Part shown: one piece after another, positions 1 through 7,922 of the stretch
How positions within the stretch are numbered: the first letter of the stretch is position 1
How the letters are laid out: every line of letters begins with the position of its first letter
Source: Methanocalculus sp.
GTDB taxonomy: Archaea > Halobacteriota > Methanomicrobia > Methanomicrobiales > Methanocorpusculaceae
Assembly (NCBI RefSeq): GCF_029762515.1
Contig: NZ_JARVGN010000007.1
Coordinates: 1 to 14,743 of the forward strand
Direction of reading: 5' to 3'
Length of the DNA stretch: 14,743 nucleotides
Program-made: the position numbers and the translations under genes
The notes under the pieces: model-generated
Seen by the model: only the letters and a program-made list of their open reading frames with translations
Databases searched by the model: none
What the model was told of the DNA's origin: nothing

Positions 1-1180
1 TCTTCTCAGGATTATCTTCTTCTTTGAGAAGTTCAAGATAGCCGCCAAGGGCAGTTACCTGGTTGGCAATATCGTGGCGCGTGAGCCGTGTCAGCCAGTT
101 CACCTTCTCGTTCGCAACCCTGAGGGCTGTTTCTGCCGCCTTCCTTTCGGTAATATCCCGTATAATAAGAATGCAGCCGGCTGGCTCGCCATCCGGAGAA
201 TGCACGCGGGATGCTGCGATGCTGATTGCTTTTCCCCTGATATTTTCAGGATTTGCCTCAAGGTCCCTGATCCTTCCACCCTGCTCCTCGTGCATTCGGA
301 TCGTTTCACAGATCTCTTCCGGAAGGATCTGCTGTATTGCGGTTCCCTGGAGACTGCCCGCCTGCAGTCCGAAGATCTCATATGATGCTGTATTTGCCGA
401 GATGATCCGGCCTTCGGGCTCAACCAGCAGCAGCCCGTCCGGCATCGTTGCGATGATATCCGGTCCTGCGGTCTCCGGTTTCAGTATGAAGAGGCCGTAT
501 CGAATGATTGCGATGGTAATACAGAGTGAGAAGATGGAGATTCCGATGAAGATGAAGTTTGGTGCTGCAATACCAAGCAAAGGAAGGAATATTCCGGAGA
601 TTGTACCAAAACCAATGGCAGCGAGCAATCCCAAACAGACGAGGCGGTTCTGCCGCCTGATCCTCCCTTTTGGCGATCTGAACCATGCAGAGGCGATCAG
701 GTATATCGCCCAGATCACCACGATCACAACAAAGAGTGCTGAGGCGATGTAAAATGGCCCAAATACTATCGGCTCATATACCCATCGTGCTCCATCAAAG
801 ACAACGGTATACATTGTTTCGGTGAAGCTACCCAGTGTTGAGAAGATAACGGCAGGAAGATAGAGGATTGCAAGGAGGTGTGGTAGGTATCTCCTCTCAG
901 ATAACGGATTGTTGGTGAATGCCAGGATGAAGTGTGCGGTAAAGGCAGCTAATACCGGCCATAAAGAACTGAACTTCAGCCAGAACTGCACTCCTTCATA
1001 ACTTGTTGACTGCCATATGAAGAACTCACCAAGCGCCCAGTATGTTGCCGTCGCCATTGCAGCCAGGAAGATGATGGCGGTCTTTGTATCCGGGTTTTTT
1101 GCATAGACAAAGATCCCAAGACCGAAGGTAATGAAGGCGGATAGAAGGCAGGTAAATATCAACAGTGATTCGAGGATCAT
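1..1180 (-). CDS. Sensor histidine kinase, 7TM-PAS type (3' end cut by window edge)
   Basis: Reading the minus strand gives an open frame of 393 residues that runs off the left edge. Residues 1-235 contain about seven hydrophobic helices in the pattern of the histidine-kinase N-terminal 7TM sensor region. Residues 238-345 form a PAS domain, opening with ATMPDGLLLVEPEGRII and closing with the usual IIRDITERKAAE. Residues 355-393 begin a dimerisation/phosphoacceptor domain with TRHDIANQ; His369 is the expected phosphorylated residue. The ATP-binding domain should lie beyond the edge. Start choice: ATG at 1180 has GGAGG five bases upstream; an in-frame ATG at 1195 lies before that ribosome site and is less likely. 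The role is a membrane-bound kinase sensing a small or membrane ligand. The partner is unknown; the receiver-PAS protein at 6158-7027 is one candidate (inference). It is divergent from the small genes starting at 1291. Confidence 0.9.
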   Translation of the reverse strand, partial: MILESLLIFTCLLSAFITFGLGIFVYAKNPDTKTAIIFLAAMATATYWALGEFFIWQSTSYEGVQFWLKFSSLWPVLAAFTAHFILAFTNNPLSERRYLPHLLAILYLPAVIFSTLGSFTETMYTVVFDGARWVYEPIVFGPFYIASALFVVIVVIWAIYLIASAWFRSPKGRIRRQNRLVCLGLLAAIGFGTISGIFLPLLGIAAPNFIFIGISIFSLCITIAIIRYGLFILKPETAGPDIIATMPDGLLLVEPEGRIISANTASYEIFGLQAGSLQGTAIQQILPEEICETIRMHEEQGGRIRDLEANPENIRGKAISIAASRVHSPDGEPAGCILIIRDITERKAAETALRVANEKVNWLTRLTRHDIANQVTALGGYLELLKEEDNPEK

Positions 1181-1290
1181 GCAGACCTCCGGCATCGAAC
1201 AGGCCTCCCGACGAACGATCTCCGGTACCGGAAGGAGTGTTCTGGTAATGGCAATGTTTTATAGGATTCTGCATCACAGGAGAAAAGCAT

Positions 1291-1374
1291 ATGTCTTCCC
1301 GGGATGGAATCGGCAATGATCTCACGTATTTCTGTCTGCAAACCATCTGCGTGCCGATCGGGTGGTTCCCATGA
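1291..1374 (+). CDS. Possible 27-residue leader peptide or small protein
   Basis: ATG at 1291 is preceded by AGGAGA at 1278-1283, a good ribosome site with 8 bases between GGAG and the start. The frame encodes 27 residues beginning MSSRDGIGND and ending VPIGWFP. Its stop TGA overlaps the ATG of the next gene (ATGA at 1371-1374), the arrangement typical of translational coupling. A TATA-like stretch (TTTTATAG, about 1257-1264) lies just upstream; a start of transcription about 25 bases later would leave a very short leader, so the promoter position is uncertain. No known function or family is recognised. It may be a real small protein, a leader that controls the downstream membrane protein, or chance. 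The ribosome site together with the exact 4-base overlap is what argues against chance. Confidence 0.45.
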   Translation: MSSRDGIGNDLTYFCLQTICVPIGWFP

Positions 1375-1868
1375 CAGAATATGTCTTTTTTGAGAGAATT
1401 GTTCTCTATATCGTTGTTTTCATCATAATCTTTGTCATCTTCCTCTCTGCCGGGTACCTTGCACAGGCCGATCATGAGGGGCGATCCGGCAATCTGGTTG
1501 TTCCATCCCCTCTGCCCACAACCGGTGCAGGCCATCAACCGATAGGCTGCTGGTTCCATAGTGGATCCGATCCGCTGCTCGGGCCGTTTGAGGAGAGACT
1601 TGAGCTGATGAGTATCGGCACCTTCAGGAGCGAGATTCTTGCCCCTGCGTTTGCAGAGGATCTGATCATCATCAGGGGATTCTGGCGGCGTGGAGATGAT
1701 TCATCCATCGGGCTCTTTGTCAGCAATCTCATGATCAATGAGATCCGGTACGATCCATCTGAAAAGATCTTTGTTAATTTGGAAGGGTACCGGTATGAGC
1801 GGATATGCAGCCGGGATACGCCTGAGAGGCTTCGGATGACACTGTTCTCTTCCCTGCCTGACAGGTGA
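1371..1868 (+). CDS. Hypothetical membrane-anchored protein
   Basis: This frame encodes 165 residues. Residues about 8-29 (RIVLYIVVFIIIFVIFLSAG) form one strong membrane helix. A polar Pro/Gly-rich linker follows, then a folded-looking region of alternating hydrophobic strands (about residues 75-150). This suggests a protein anchored by its N-terminus with a small soluble domain; which side of the membrane it faces cannot be told. The start at ATG 1371 is preferred over the in-frame GTG at 1362 because GGTGG at 1361-1365 sits five bases before it and because its ATG overlaps the stop of the 27-residue ORF upstream. No family is recognised. It lies between two sensor genes, so a role in signal input is conceivable but unsupported. 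A weak hairpin follows the stop. Confidence 0.65.
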   Translation: MTEYVFFERIVLYIVVFIIIFVIFLSAGYLAQADHEGRSGNLVVPSPLPTTGAGHQPIGCWFHSGSDPLLGPFEERLELMSIGTFRSEILAPAFAEDLIIIRGFWRRGDDSSIGLFVSNLMINEIRYDPSEKIFVNLEGYRYERICSRDTPERLRMTLFSSLPDR

Positions 1869-1877
1869 CTGGTGCCC

Positions 1878-1907
1878 GGCAGGTATTCTGCCTGCTTCCC
1901 GTCTTTT
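1878..1907 (+). terminator. Weak hairpin and pyrimidine-rich tail after the hypothetical gene
   Basis: GGCAG at 1878-1882 can pair with CTGCC at 1888-1892 (loop GTATT); an alternative register pairs GCAGG with CCTGC. A pyrimidine-rich stretch with TCTTTT follows. It lies just after the stop at 1868. The stem is short and the T run weak, so this is only a candidate. Confidence 0.3.
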
Positions 1908-1962
1908 CCCCCTGTATCTTCAATAGAAGGATGGGAAAATTCTGTTATTTAAAATAGGGCAA

Positions 1963-1971
1963 CATATATTA
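1963..1971 (+). promoter_or_regulatory. TATA-box-like element before the HAMP-PAS-PAS sensor
   Basis: CATATATTA stands in an AT-rich stretch about 30 bases before the ribosome site at 2001-2006. The spacing fits an archaeal TATA box with a transcription start near 1990-1995. A second AT-rich box (TATTTAAAA, 1945-1953) is an alternative. Confidence 0.4.
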
Positions 1972-2000
1972 TCTATTACTTCAGTCTTTACATGTAAATA

Positions 2001-2006
2001 AGGAGG
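2001..2006 (+). promoter_or_regulatory. Strong ribosome binding site with no ATG, GTG or TTG behind it in the sensor frame
   Basis: AGGAGG is the best ribosome-site match near the sensor gene. Six bases later, in the sensor frame, the sequence reads ATC ATC CTG. The frame is open from here into the sensor and adds about 20 residues ending SYRWLQIG, just what is expected before a first membrane helix. The annotated GTG at 2073 has no convincing ribosome site. The true start may therefore be a non-standard codon near 2013-2019, or an ATG lost by mutation or sequencing error. Confidence 0.55.
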
Positions 2007-2072
2007 TTTTGGATCATCCTGTCGGAGAAACCAGAGTTATCAGGTATTTCATACCGATGGCTGCAGATTGGG

Positions 2073-4217
2073 GTGATCTTCCTGATCATCATTATTGTGA
2101 CGGGTGTGATCCTCTATGTGAACTACTCCGGTTCACGCAGTATGCATGAAGAGCATACAGATACCCTTCAGGAGAATACCGAATACGCTCTTATCCAGTC
2201 TCTCTCTCTTGTAGACAAGGGCCTGATCCTCTTCGATCAATCACTTGATTACCGACTTCGTGAACCGATGAATACCTTTCTGACTGCATATGAGGAGAGT
2301 GGAGGCGATCCCTCGGCGATCGATCTGGATGCTTTGAAGGCTCTGCTTGGTCCGGGGTATGAGCTGTATATCATTAATGAAGCGGGGGTGATCGAGTATA
2401 CCACCTTTTCTCCTGATTATGGGATGGATTTCTCAGTGTATCCGGCATTCTTTAAGAAACTCACCGGCATCCGGGAAGGAGATGAATTTGCTTCTGAGCG
2501 GATTACTGCTGGTTATGGTGGCACTGACACACGGAAGTTCGTATACCATCCGACATTGGATCATAGGTATATCCTTGAGATCAGCTACTATGATGATGAG
2601 ATCCGGTCAATGCGTGGGGATCTCAAATACACAGAAGCTGCCGCGAAGATCAAGGAGATGAACCCGTTCCTCACCTTGGTCAGGCTCTTTAATGTCCTTG
2701 GGCAGGAGATTGGGAATTCTGAATATACCCCGGGTGAAGAGGAACGGCGTATTATATCTGATGTACACCGTTTTGGTGATACATATGAGCACTTCGATCC
2801 ATCAAGTGGAACCATAACCCGGTTTGTGCTTGTAGATCTCACCCATGAGACGAATCCGGAGGAGATGAATCTTGTCGCGGAACTGGTCTATACCACCGCC
2901 CCTATAGAGAGCAGGCTTCAGACGATCCTCCATTCCCATCTCTTCATCGGTCTACTCGCACTGATCCTCGGAGGAACTCTTGCCTTCTCAACCACGATGT
3001 ACTTTACCCGGCCAATCCAGGACTTAATGGAAGATACCGAGGCTATCAGGGATGGTAACCTGTCTCACCCCGTTCGCGTATCGACACTCCCGGAACTCAG
3101 GAGCTTCTCCCTCTCTCTCCAGGAGATGGTCGGGAGGCTCCAGAAGATGATGATCAGCCTGCAGGAGTCAGAGGATCGGTACCGGACGGTTGTTGAGGAT
3201 CAGACCGAGCTTATCTGCAGGTTTCAACCGGATTCAACCATAACATTTGCGAATATGGCATTCTGCGATTACTTTCATCTCGACTGTGATGAGATACGGG
3301 GCGAACCCTTTTCTTCCACTCTCAAAGCCGGTAATGCCTGTTGTTTTGATGGTTTCGACGTATCCCTCTCTGAAGAAGAGCCGGTGATGACAGTGGATCG
3401 GCGGGAGTCTCTCCCGGATGGCACGGCACGATGGCAACACTGGAGTGTCCGGGCGCTCTTTGATGATAACGGAGTTATTAATGAATACCAGGCAGTAGGC
3501 AGGGATATCACCGAGGCAAAGAAGGCCGAGGCGGCACTCAGGGAGAGCGAGGAACGGTATCGTTTCATTACAGAGAATACTGCGGACAATATCTGGATTG
3601 CTGATATGGAATTTAACCTGAAGTATACGAGCCCCTCAGTTCAAAAGTTGAAAGGCCTGACTGTCGAAGAAGCCCTTTCCCAATCTGTTGAGGAGTCCCT
3701 GACTCCGGGGTCCCTGCAACAGGTGATGGAATTGTTTGAGAGGGAGATGGCATATGAAGCAACAGGCGAGGCGGATCCGGAGAGAACTGTCATCTTTGTT
3801 ACTGAGGAATATACAAAGGATGGAAAGGTCCTCTGGTTTGAAAACTCTGCAAAGCTCATGAGAGACCCGGATGGCAACCCGGTTGGCATCCTCGGCAGCT
3901 CACGTGATATTACCGAGAAGAAGCGGGCTGAAGAGGCATGGGAGGAGGCGTTTGCCCAGATTGAAGAGAATATCTACCAGGCTTCTATCTTAAATGACCA
4001 GATCCGGAACCCTATGGCGGTGATCATGGGGCTTGCCGATCTTGAAGGCGGGGAGAGGATGGAGAAGATCATCAGCGAGGTGAAGAAGATCGATGAGATC
4101 ATCACCCAGCTTGACCGTGGGGTACTCGAGTCGGAGTCGATCAGGGCATTTATGCGTAAACGATATGAAAAGGATCGCTATGGGTATCGTCAGGATGAGG
4201 ATGAAGAGCTGATATGA
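2073..4217 (+). CDS. Membrane HAMP-PAS-PAS sensor protein lacking a kinase ATPase domain
   Basis: The product is 714 residues from GTG 2073, perhaps about 20 longer at the N-terminus (see the ribosome site at 2001-2006). Residues 1-17 are membrane helix 1. Residues about 20-285 are a large extracytoplasmic domain, probably of Cache type by size and position. Residues 289-309 are membrane helix 2. Residues 310-362 are HAMP-like, followed by a coiled linker ending QESEDRYRTVVEDQTEL. PAS 1 spans about 366-482 and PAS 2 about 493-613; both close with RDIT(E). Residues 625-700 are helical and resemble a kinase dimerisation domain, containing ILNDQIRNPMAVIMGLADL, but the H-box has Asp-Gln where a histidine is expected. 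The protein stops with no HATPase domain. It is probably a signalling input subunit that works through another kinase or by dimer contact (inference). Its stop lies 3 bases from the end of the convergent winged-helix gene. Confidence 0.9.
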   Translation: MIFLIIIIVTGVILYVNYSGSRSMHEEHTDTLQENTEYALIQSLSLVDKGLILFDQSLDYRLREPMNTFLTAYEESGGDPSAIDLDALKALLGPGYELYIINEAGVIEYTTFSPDYGMDFSVYPAFFKKLTGIREGDEFASERITAGYGGTDTRKFVYHPTLDHRYILEISYYDDEIRSMRGDLKYTEAAAKIKEMNPFLTLVRLFNVLGQEIGNSEYTPGEEERRIISDVHRFGDTYEHFDPSSGTITRFVLVDLTHETNPEEMNLVAELVYTTAPIESRLQTILHSHLFIGLLALILGGTLAFSTTMYFTRPIQDLMEDTEAIRDGNLSHPVRVSTLPELRSFSLSLQEMVGRLQKMMISLQESEDRYRTVVEDQTELICRFQPDSTITFANMAFCDYFHLDCDEIRGEPFSSTLKAGNACCFDGFDVSLSEEEPVMTVDRRESLPDGTARWQHWSVRALFDDNGVINEYQAVGRDITEAKKAEAALRESEERYRFITENTADNIWIADMEFNLKYTSPSVQKLKGLTVEEALSQSVEESLTPGSLQQVMELFEREMAYEATGEADPERTVIFVTEEYTKDGKVLWFENSAKLMRDPDGNPVGILGSSRDITEKKRAEEAWEEAFAQIEENIYQASILNDQIRNPMAVIMGLADLEGGERMEKIISEVKKIDEIITQLDRGVLESESIRAFMRKRYEKDRYGYRQDEDEELI

Positions 4218-4220
4218 TCC

Positions 4221-5147
4221 TCACCTTTTCCTGGGATTGCATTCAAATGAACCCGGATCAACACATGCCATCATGTGCCCAATCTGCGAAAGATGCACTC
4301 CCTTCTTCTCATATATGGTAATTCCCGCTGCAATCTCCTCTTCAAAAGGCTTGAATAATGGCACAATCTCCTCGGAAAAAACCTCAATAATACCATATCG
4401 TATCCCTGATGCGCCTGATATCTCCCTGATTTCTGAAACAACATTTTCCAGGGCGAAGAAGAGATCCGCACCAAAGGTGTCTGTCTTTCTGTCCTTATTG
4501 ACCAGCTGCTCCCAGTATTCGTGGTGCCTGAAGGTTTTTCTCCCCCGGTCACCCCCTCTGCCTGTCAGAGGAGAAGCCAGACTCTCTTCACCCTTAAATT
4601 CCCGTTTGATGCCTCGATCACCAAGTTTATTTGATTCCTCACGCTCTCCCGGCAATGCAGAGATCAGTGCCCTGACGACTATGGTGAGGGAGATAGCCCA
4701 GCGGGTATTTTGGTACTCCTCCTCTTCATCCGGATCGGGTTTGAAGAGTTCATCAGAACAGGCATCAAAAAAAGAGAGATATGCAGGGAGAGCAGCATGC
4801 AGATCAAGATTCCTTGAAATAATCTGCCGCAGTGTGGCTGTACCCTTTTCCATGTTACTCGTGTACTTTGCATGGTATGAGCGATCTCTGCTCTCTTCTG
4901 CGATCATGATAAAGGCAAAGATCTCCCGCAGTCCGGACAATGTTATTTTGATCGGCTTTGCCGGGGCGCCTTTTTCATTCAGGATTGGATCAAGCCTGTC
5001 GAGATGCCCCTCATCAACCATCTGCCTCACAATACGGTGGACATATGCATGGTCGAGGCCGAGATTCTTTGCGATATCGTAGACGGTTCTCTCCCCGACC
5101 TTTGCCAGATAGCCCAGTACCAGGATCTTTTTGTTGATGTTTGTCAT
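4221..5147 (-). CDS. Winged-helix transcriptional regulator
   Basis: The product is 308 residues. Residues about 5-72 form a winged helix-turn-helix of the MarR/PadR-like general type: LVLGYLAKVGERTVYDIAKN, a recognition helix near HAYVHRIVRQMVDEG, then a wing with KGAPAKPIKITLSG. The rest is a helical region of unknown family, possibly for effector binding or dimerisation. It is interrupted at about residues 166-208 by a charged, glycine-rich, low-complexity stretch that is likely a flexible linker. The ATG at 5147 is used; its upstream ribosome site is weak (CTGAG). The gene runs tail-to-tail against the sensor gene with only 3 bases between the two stop codons, so the two transcripts must overlap or end abruptly. 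The target genes are unknown; the adjacent TPR lipoprotein gene, which is divergent, is a candidate. A DNA-binding role is well supported; the subfamily is not. Confidence 0.82.
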   Translation of the reverse strand: MTNINKKILVLGYLAKVGERTVYDIAKNLGLDHAYVHRIVRQMVDEGHLDRLDPILNEKGAPAKPIKITLSGLREIFAFIMIAEESRDRSYHAKYTSNMEKGTATLRQIISRNLDLHAALPAYLSFFDACSDELFKPDPDEEEEYQNTRWAISLTIVVRALISALPGEREESNKLGDRGIKREFKGEESLASPLTGRGGDRGRKTFRHHEYWEQLVNKDRKTDTFGADLFFALENVVSEIREISGASGIRYGIIEVFSEEIVPLFKPFEEEIAAGITIYEKKGVHLSQIGHMMACVDPGSFECNPRKR

Positions 5148-5460
5148 ACTATGACTCAGCAGCTCATCTTTGCTTCACTCTCTCTGATATACGTTTCTAG
5201 TGGTGAATCCGGGGTATCAGGACAGGTGAGATCCCTTTGGTGATCTGGATCGTATCAGGTGGTTCTGCCTTTTACCCGTAACTATCATCGGTTATATATG
5301 AAGAGGGTTTTTAAGAAGGTGAGTTTTCCCGGGAGGATGAATACTGCAATTACAGCTCCACAATAAGGATTGATGAGGAAAAGGAAATGTCCTCTGGAGA
5401 GTGAGGGAAAGGGATATGAGTATCTCAATTGGTATAACTAATTATCATCAGGAGAATGCC
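5148..5460. promoter_or_regulatory. Divergent intergenic region between the regulator and the TPR lipoprotein
   Basis: This 313-base stretch holds no convincing gene. It has a TATA-like GTTATATATG at 5291-5300 pointing towards the TPR gene and a purine-rich segment after about 5360. The lipoprotein start at 5461 has its own GGAG at 5451-5454. Any operator for the neighbouring winged-helix regulator would most naturally lie here, but no clear palindrome stood out. Confidence 0.4.
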
Positions 5461-6021
5461 ATGTCTCTGCCAGATCGTTTAACCCTGAAAAAGATGATTG
5501 CAGTCTTTCTCCTCTTCGCAGTTCTCCTCATTGCAGGATGTGTGGAGGATCCGTCAGACTGGAAGAGCCGGGGGGATCAGCTCCTCAGTACAGATCATTA
5601 TGAAGAAGCAGTTCTGGCATATGACAGGGCACTTGATCTTGATCCTGCCGATCCGGTGGTGTGGAATAACCGTGGCTATGCACTCTATCAGCTGAACAGG
5701 TATGATGAAGCGGTGCAATCCTGCGATTCTGCACTTCTGATCGATCCTGTGTATGCTGATGCCTGGAACACCCGTGGTGGCGCCCTTGCTGCATCAGGCT
5801 ATTTTGAGGAGGCAATCGTCTCCTATGATCGAGCCCTTGAATCTGATTTTGAATCTGTGATTGTCTGGAATAACCGGGGTGTCGCCCTCGCCAGGCTTGG
5901 TCGGTATGAAGAGGCAGTCGAATCCTATGATCGTGCCCTTGCACTCGATCCGGAGTATGATCTGGCAGGTTTAAACCGTGCAAAAGCGATTGCACGACTG
6001 AGCAGGATGGAAACTTCCTGA
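5461..6021 (+). CDS. TPR-repeat lipoprotein
   Basis: The product is 186 residues. It opens with a lipoprotein signal: basic n-region with KK at 10-11, hydrophobic core VFLLFAVLLIAG, and lipobox IAGC with Cys27 as the likely lipid-anchored residue. Four tetratricopeptide repeats of 34 residues follow (about 33-66, 67-100, 101-134, 135-168), each with the pattern WNxRGxAL...G/NRYxEAVxSYDRAL.LDP, and then a capping helix. Such repeats make a scaffold for protein binding, here outside the membrane. The frame is open to GTG 5401 and ATG 5416, but ATG 5461 is chosen because GGAG lies six bases before it and because it gives a signal peptide of normal length. It stands alone between a divergent regulator and the receiver-PAS gene, transcribed in the same direction with a 136-base gap that has its own TATA-like box. 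Its binding partner is unknown. Confidence 0.88.
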   Translation: MSLPDRLTLKKMIAVFLLFAVLLIAGCVEDPSDWKSRGDQLLSTDHYEEAVLAYDRALDLDPADPVVWNNRGYALYQLNRYDEAVQSCDSALLIDPVYADAWNTRGGALAASGYFEEAIVSYDRALESDFESVIVWNNRGVALARLGRYEEAVESYDRALALDPEYDLAGLNRAKAIARLSRMETS

Positions 6022-6113
6022 TGTACCCCTGTGATCCCTTGCACGTGGCTTTCTTCGTCTTCCGGAACGCCTCTTCAGGTATTCTCTCTGATGTGCAGTT
6101 CCTCTCCCACAAA

Positions 6114-6121
6114 GTTATAAA
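6114..6121 (+). promoter_or_regulatory. TATA-box-like element before the response regulator
   Basis: GTTATAAA lies about 37 bases before the ATG at 6158, with a G-rich possible ribosome site (GGGGG, 6146-6150) in between. The spacing fits a separate archaeal promoter for the receiver-PAS gene. Confidence 0.45.
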
Positions 6122-6157
6122 CCCTGAGCCAATACAGTATCAAAAGGGGGATCAGAT

Positions 6158-7027
6158 ATGACCGATAATCGGGTATGGATCGTAGAAGATGAATCAATCG
6201 TTGCAATGGATTTGAAAAGCCGCCTCCAGTCACGGGGGTATGAAGTGCTTGGGATCTCCGGATCCGGAGAGGATGCGGTTGCGAAGATACGCCAGCATAA
6301 GCCGGATATTGTGCTGATGGATATCGTATTGAAAGGGGATATGGATGGAATCGCAGCATCGGGTATCATCAAGGAGGAGCTTGGGATTCCCGTTGTCTAT
6401 CTCACCGCGTATGCGGATACAAAGACCCTGGAACGGGCAAAACAGACTGAGCCATATGGTTACATCATCAAGCCGTTCAAGGAGTCGGATGTGATCAGTA
6501 CCCTTGAGATCGCGCTCTATAAATCGTCAATGGAGAGGAAGCTGCGGGAGAGTGACCGGTGGATCAGGACAATGATCCGGAGCACGGGTGAGGGGATCAT
6601 CGCCACTGATACAAAGGGGCTTGTGAAGTTCATGAACCCTGTTGCGGAGATCCTGACTGGTTATAAGGAAAAAGACGTCATTGGTGAGCCCGCCAGTGAG
6701 ATCTTCCCCCTCACCATGGAAGGAAAGGGTACTTCCCCACTTGATCCAGTGACACAAGCCCTTGCCAATGAAGGCTTTCTTACATCAGATGAAGATGAAC
6801 GGATCGTCCTGACCGCAAAGGATGGAACAGAGAGGTATGTGGGCTACATCGCCTCCCCGATCAAGGATGATCGTAAAAAAATCATGGGGGCTGTTCTGAC
6901 ATTCCGCGATCTGACCGAACGTATCCGTATGGAGGAGATAGTAAAGCGGGTTGTGCCTGGGATCAGGGATACCCCGTTCCGCGATCTCTTAAAAGATGAG
7001 ATGGAGAGAATCGGTCGCTCGAAATAA
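6158..7027 (+). CDS. Response regulator with receiver and PAS domains
   Basis: The product is 289 residues. Residues 4-122 are a receiver domain with all expected residues visible: acidic pair Glu10-Asp11, phosphoacceptor Asp55 in VLMDIVLKG, Thr83 in YLTAY, and Lys105 in IIKPF. Residues about 134-253 are a PAS domain, opening GEGIIATDTKGLVKFMNPVA and closing TFRDLTERIRMEE. A short helical tail follows (254-289). There is no DNA-binding or catalytic output domain, so the protein probably passes phosphorylation-dependent signals by protein contact, as many methanogen receiver-PAS proteins are thought to do (inference). Intact phosphorylation residues imply a true kinase partner; the 7TM kinase at 1-1180 keeps its histidine and is the nearest one. 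The TPR lipoprotein upstream is on the same strand, but the gap and the TATA-like box argue for separate transcription. Confidence 0.92.
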   Translation: MTDNRVWIVEDESIVAMDLKSRLQSRGYEVLGISGSGEDAVAKIRQHKPDIVLMDIVLKGDMDGIAASGIIKEELGIPVVYLTAYADTKTLERAKQTEPYGYIIKPFKESDVISTLEIALYKSSMERKLRESDRWIRTMIRSTGEGIIATDTKGLVKFMNPVAEILTGYKEKDVIGEPASEIFPLTMEGKGTSPLDPVTQALANEGFLTSDEDERIVLTAKDGTERYVGYIASPIKDDRKKIMGAVLTFRDLTERIRMEEIVKRVVPGIRDTPFRDLLKDEMERIGRSK

Positions 7028-7113
7028 TCCCAATCCCTCTTCTTTCTGGTCAGATATCATAAGTAACTCCGCCGGACTCTCCTTTCCTTTGGTGTCAGGG
7101 ACAGCTATATCTT

Positions 7114-7122
7114 CTTATAGTA
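7114..7122 (+). promoter_or_regulatory. TATA-box-like element before the methyltransferase
   Basis: CTTATAGTA lies about 55 bases before the ATG at 7177. A start of transcription about 25 bases downstream would leave a leader that contains the AAGGAGA ribosome site at 7164-7170. An upstream alternative is GCTATATC at 7104-7111. Confidence 0.4.
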
Positions 7123-7176
7123 CTCACATTATTAGAGAGAATCCTCTCTGCCATCCCTTCCTAAAGGAGATTATTT

Positions 7177-7881
7177 ATGAAGCTTTTCTACCATACGCGA
7201 AATATCTGCCGGCATAATTATCTCCTTGATGTACTCTGTGGTTCCTGTCGGTATCTCTCATCTTCATGCAGATTCGAGAAGGGAATTATTTCTGCACATA
7301 AACAGCTTACACAGAGGGGTGATCGGGTTATTATTATCGGCGGTGGCGATGGCAGAACCGCAATTGCAGCTGCGAATCTGGTCGGGTCTGATGGTAAAGT
7401 ATGGATATTTGAAGGCGGTGATCGATCCTGTCTCCAGATCAGCCGACTTCTGGATGCCAAGGGGCTGTCATCCTCCTGTTCTGTCCGGCATGCGGTCGTT
7501 GGCCCCCTTATTGATGTGTATGGCGGGGATTGCCAGGAGGCTCTCTCGCTCTCCCCTGCCGATCTCCCCGAGTGCGATATCCTCGAACTTGATTGTGAGG
7601 GATCTGAGATTGAGATACTCAGGCATCTCTGCATCCGTCCACGGGTGATCATCGTTGAGATCCATCCGTTTCATTTCTCAGAAGAGCCCACATGGGTCTT
7701 CAACCGCTTACAGGAAATGGGATACCGGGTTGTATACCGGAGCGGGCATGATGGGATCGAGATCGATCACGACGATTGCCTGGAGCTCCTCGCCCGTTCA
7801 CGGATCTATGGTGGAATCATGTTGAAGAACGGGGCTACAACACCTGTTGTTGTTGCAGCGGTTTTGAATCTGGAGAGATGA
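7177..7881 (+). CDS. FkbM-like SAM-dependent methyltransferase
   Basis: The product is 234 residues. Residues 50-80 form the S-adenosylmethionine-binding motif I region (VIIIGGGDGRTAIAA, then a strand ending in an acidic residue in VWIFEGG). Residues 133-146 give DILELDCEGSEIEIL, matching the D-x-E-G-x-E motif region of FkbM-type methyltransferases, and residues 157-164 give VIIVEIHP. This family methylates hydroxyl groups on sugars, lipids or small molecules; the substrate here cannot be told. The start at 7177 has AAGGAGA seven bases upstream. The gene is not next to glycosyltransferases or other cell-surface genes as FkbM genes often are, so it looks like a stand-alone enzyme. The N-terminal 40 residues carry several Cys and His residues of unknown meaning. 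It converges on the CMD-family gene with 41 bases between the stops. Confidence 0.8.
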   Translation: MKLFYHTRNICRHNYLLDVLCGSCRYLSSSCRFEKGIISAHKQLTQRGDRVIIIGGGDGRTAIAAANLVGSDGKVWIFEGGDRSCLQISRLLDAKGLSSSCSVRHAVVGPLIDVYGGDCQEALSLSPADLPECDILELDCEGSEIEILRHLCIRPRVIIVEIHPFHFSEEPTWVFNRLQEMGYRVVYRSGHDGIEIDHDDCLELLARSRIYGGIMLKNGATTPVVVAAVLNLER

Positions 7882-7922
7882 GGGTACCTGAACCTGAAGC
7901 TCTCCCTCCTTACGCAAAATCT

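Noticed and set aside
63..752. 229-codon plus-strand open frame
   Set aside because: It is antisense to the 7TM-PAS kinase, whose minus-strand frame shows clear membrane helices, a PAS domain and the H-box; the plus frame has no recognisable protein features.
1026..1559. 177-codon minus-strand open frame
   Set aside because: It overlaps the start of the kinase in another frame and lies opposite the membrane-anchored hypothetical gene; its composition is not protein-like.
4237..5082. 281-codon plus-strand open frame
   Set aside because: Antisense to the winged-helix regulator; rich in Ser/Arg without domains, a typical shadow frame.
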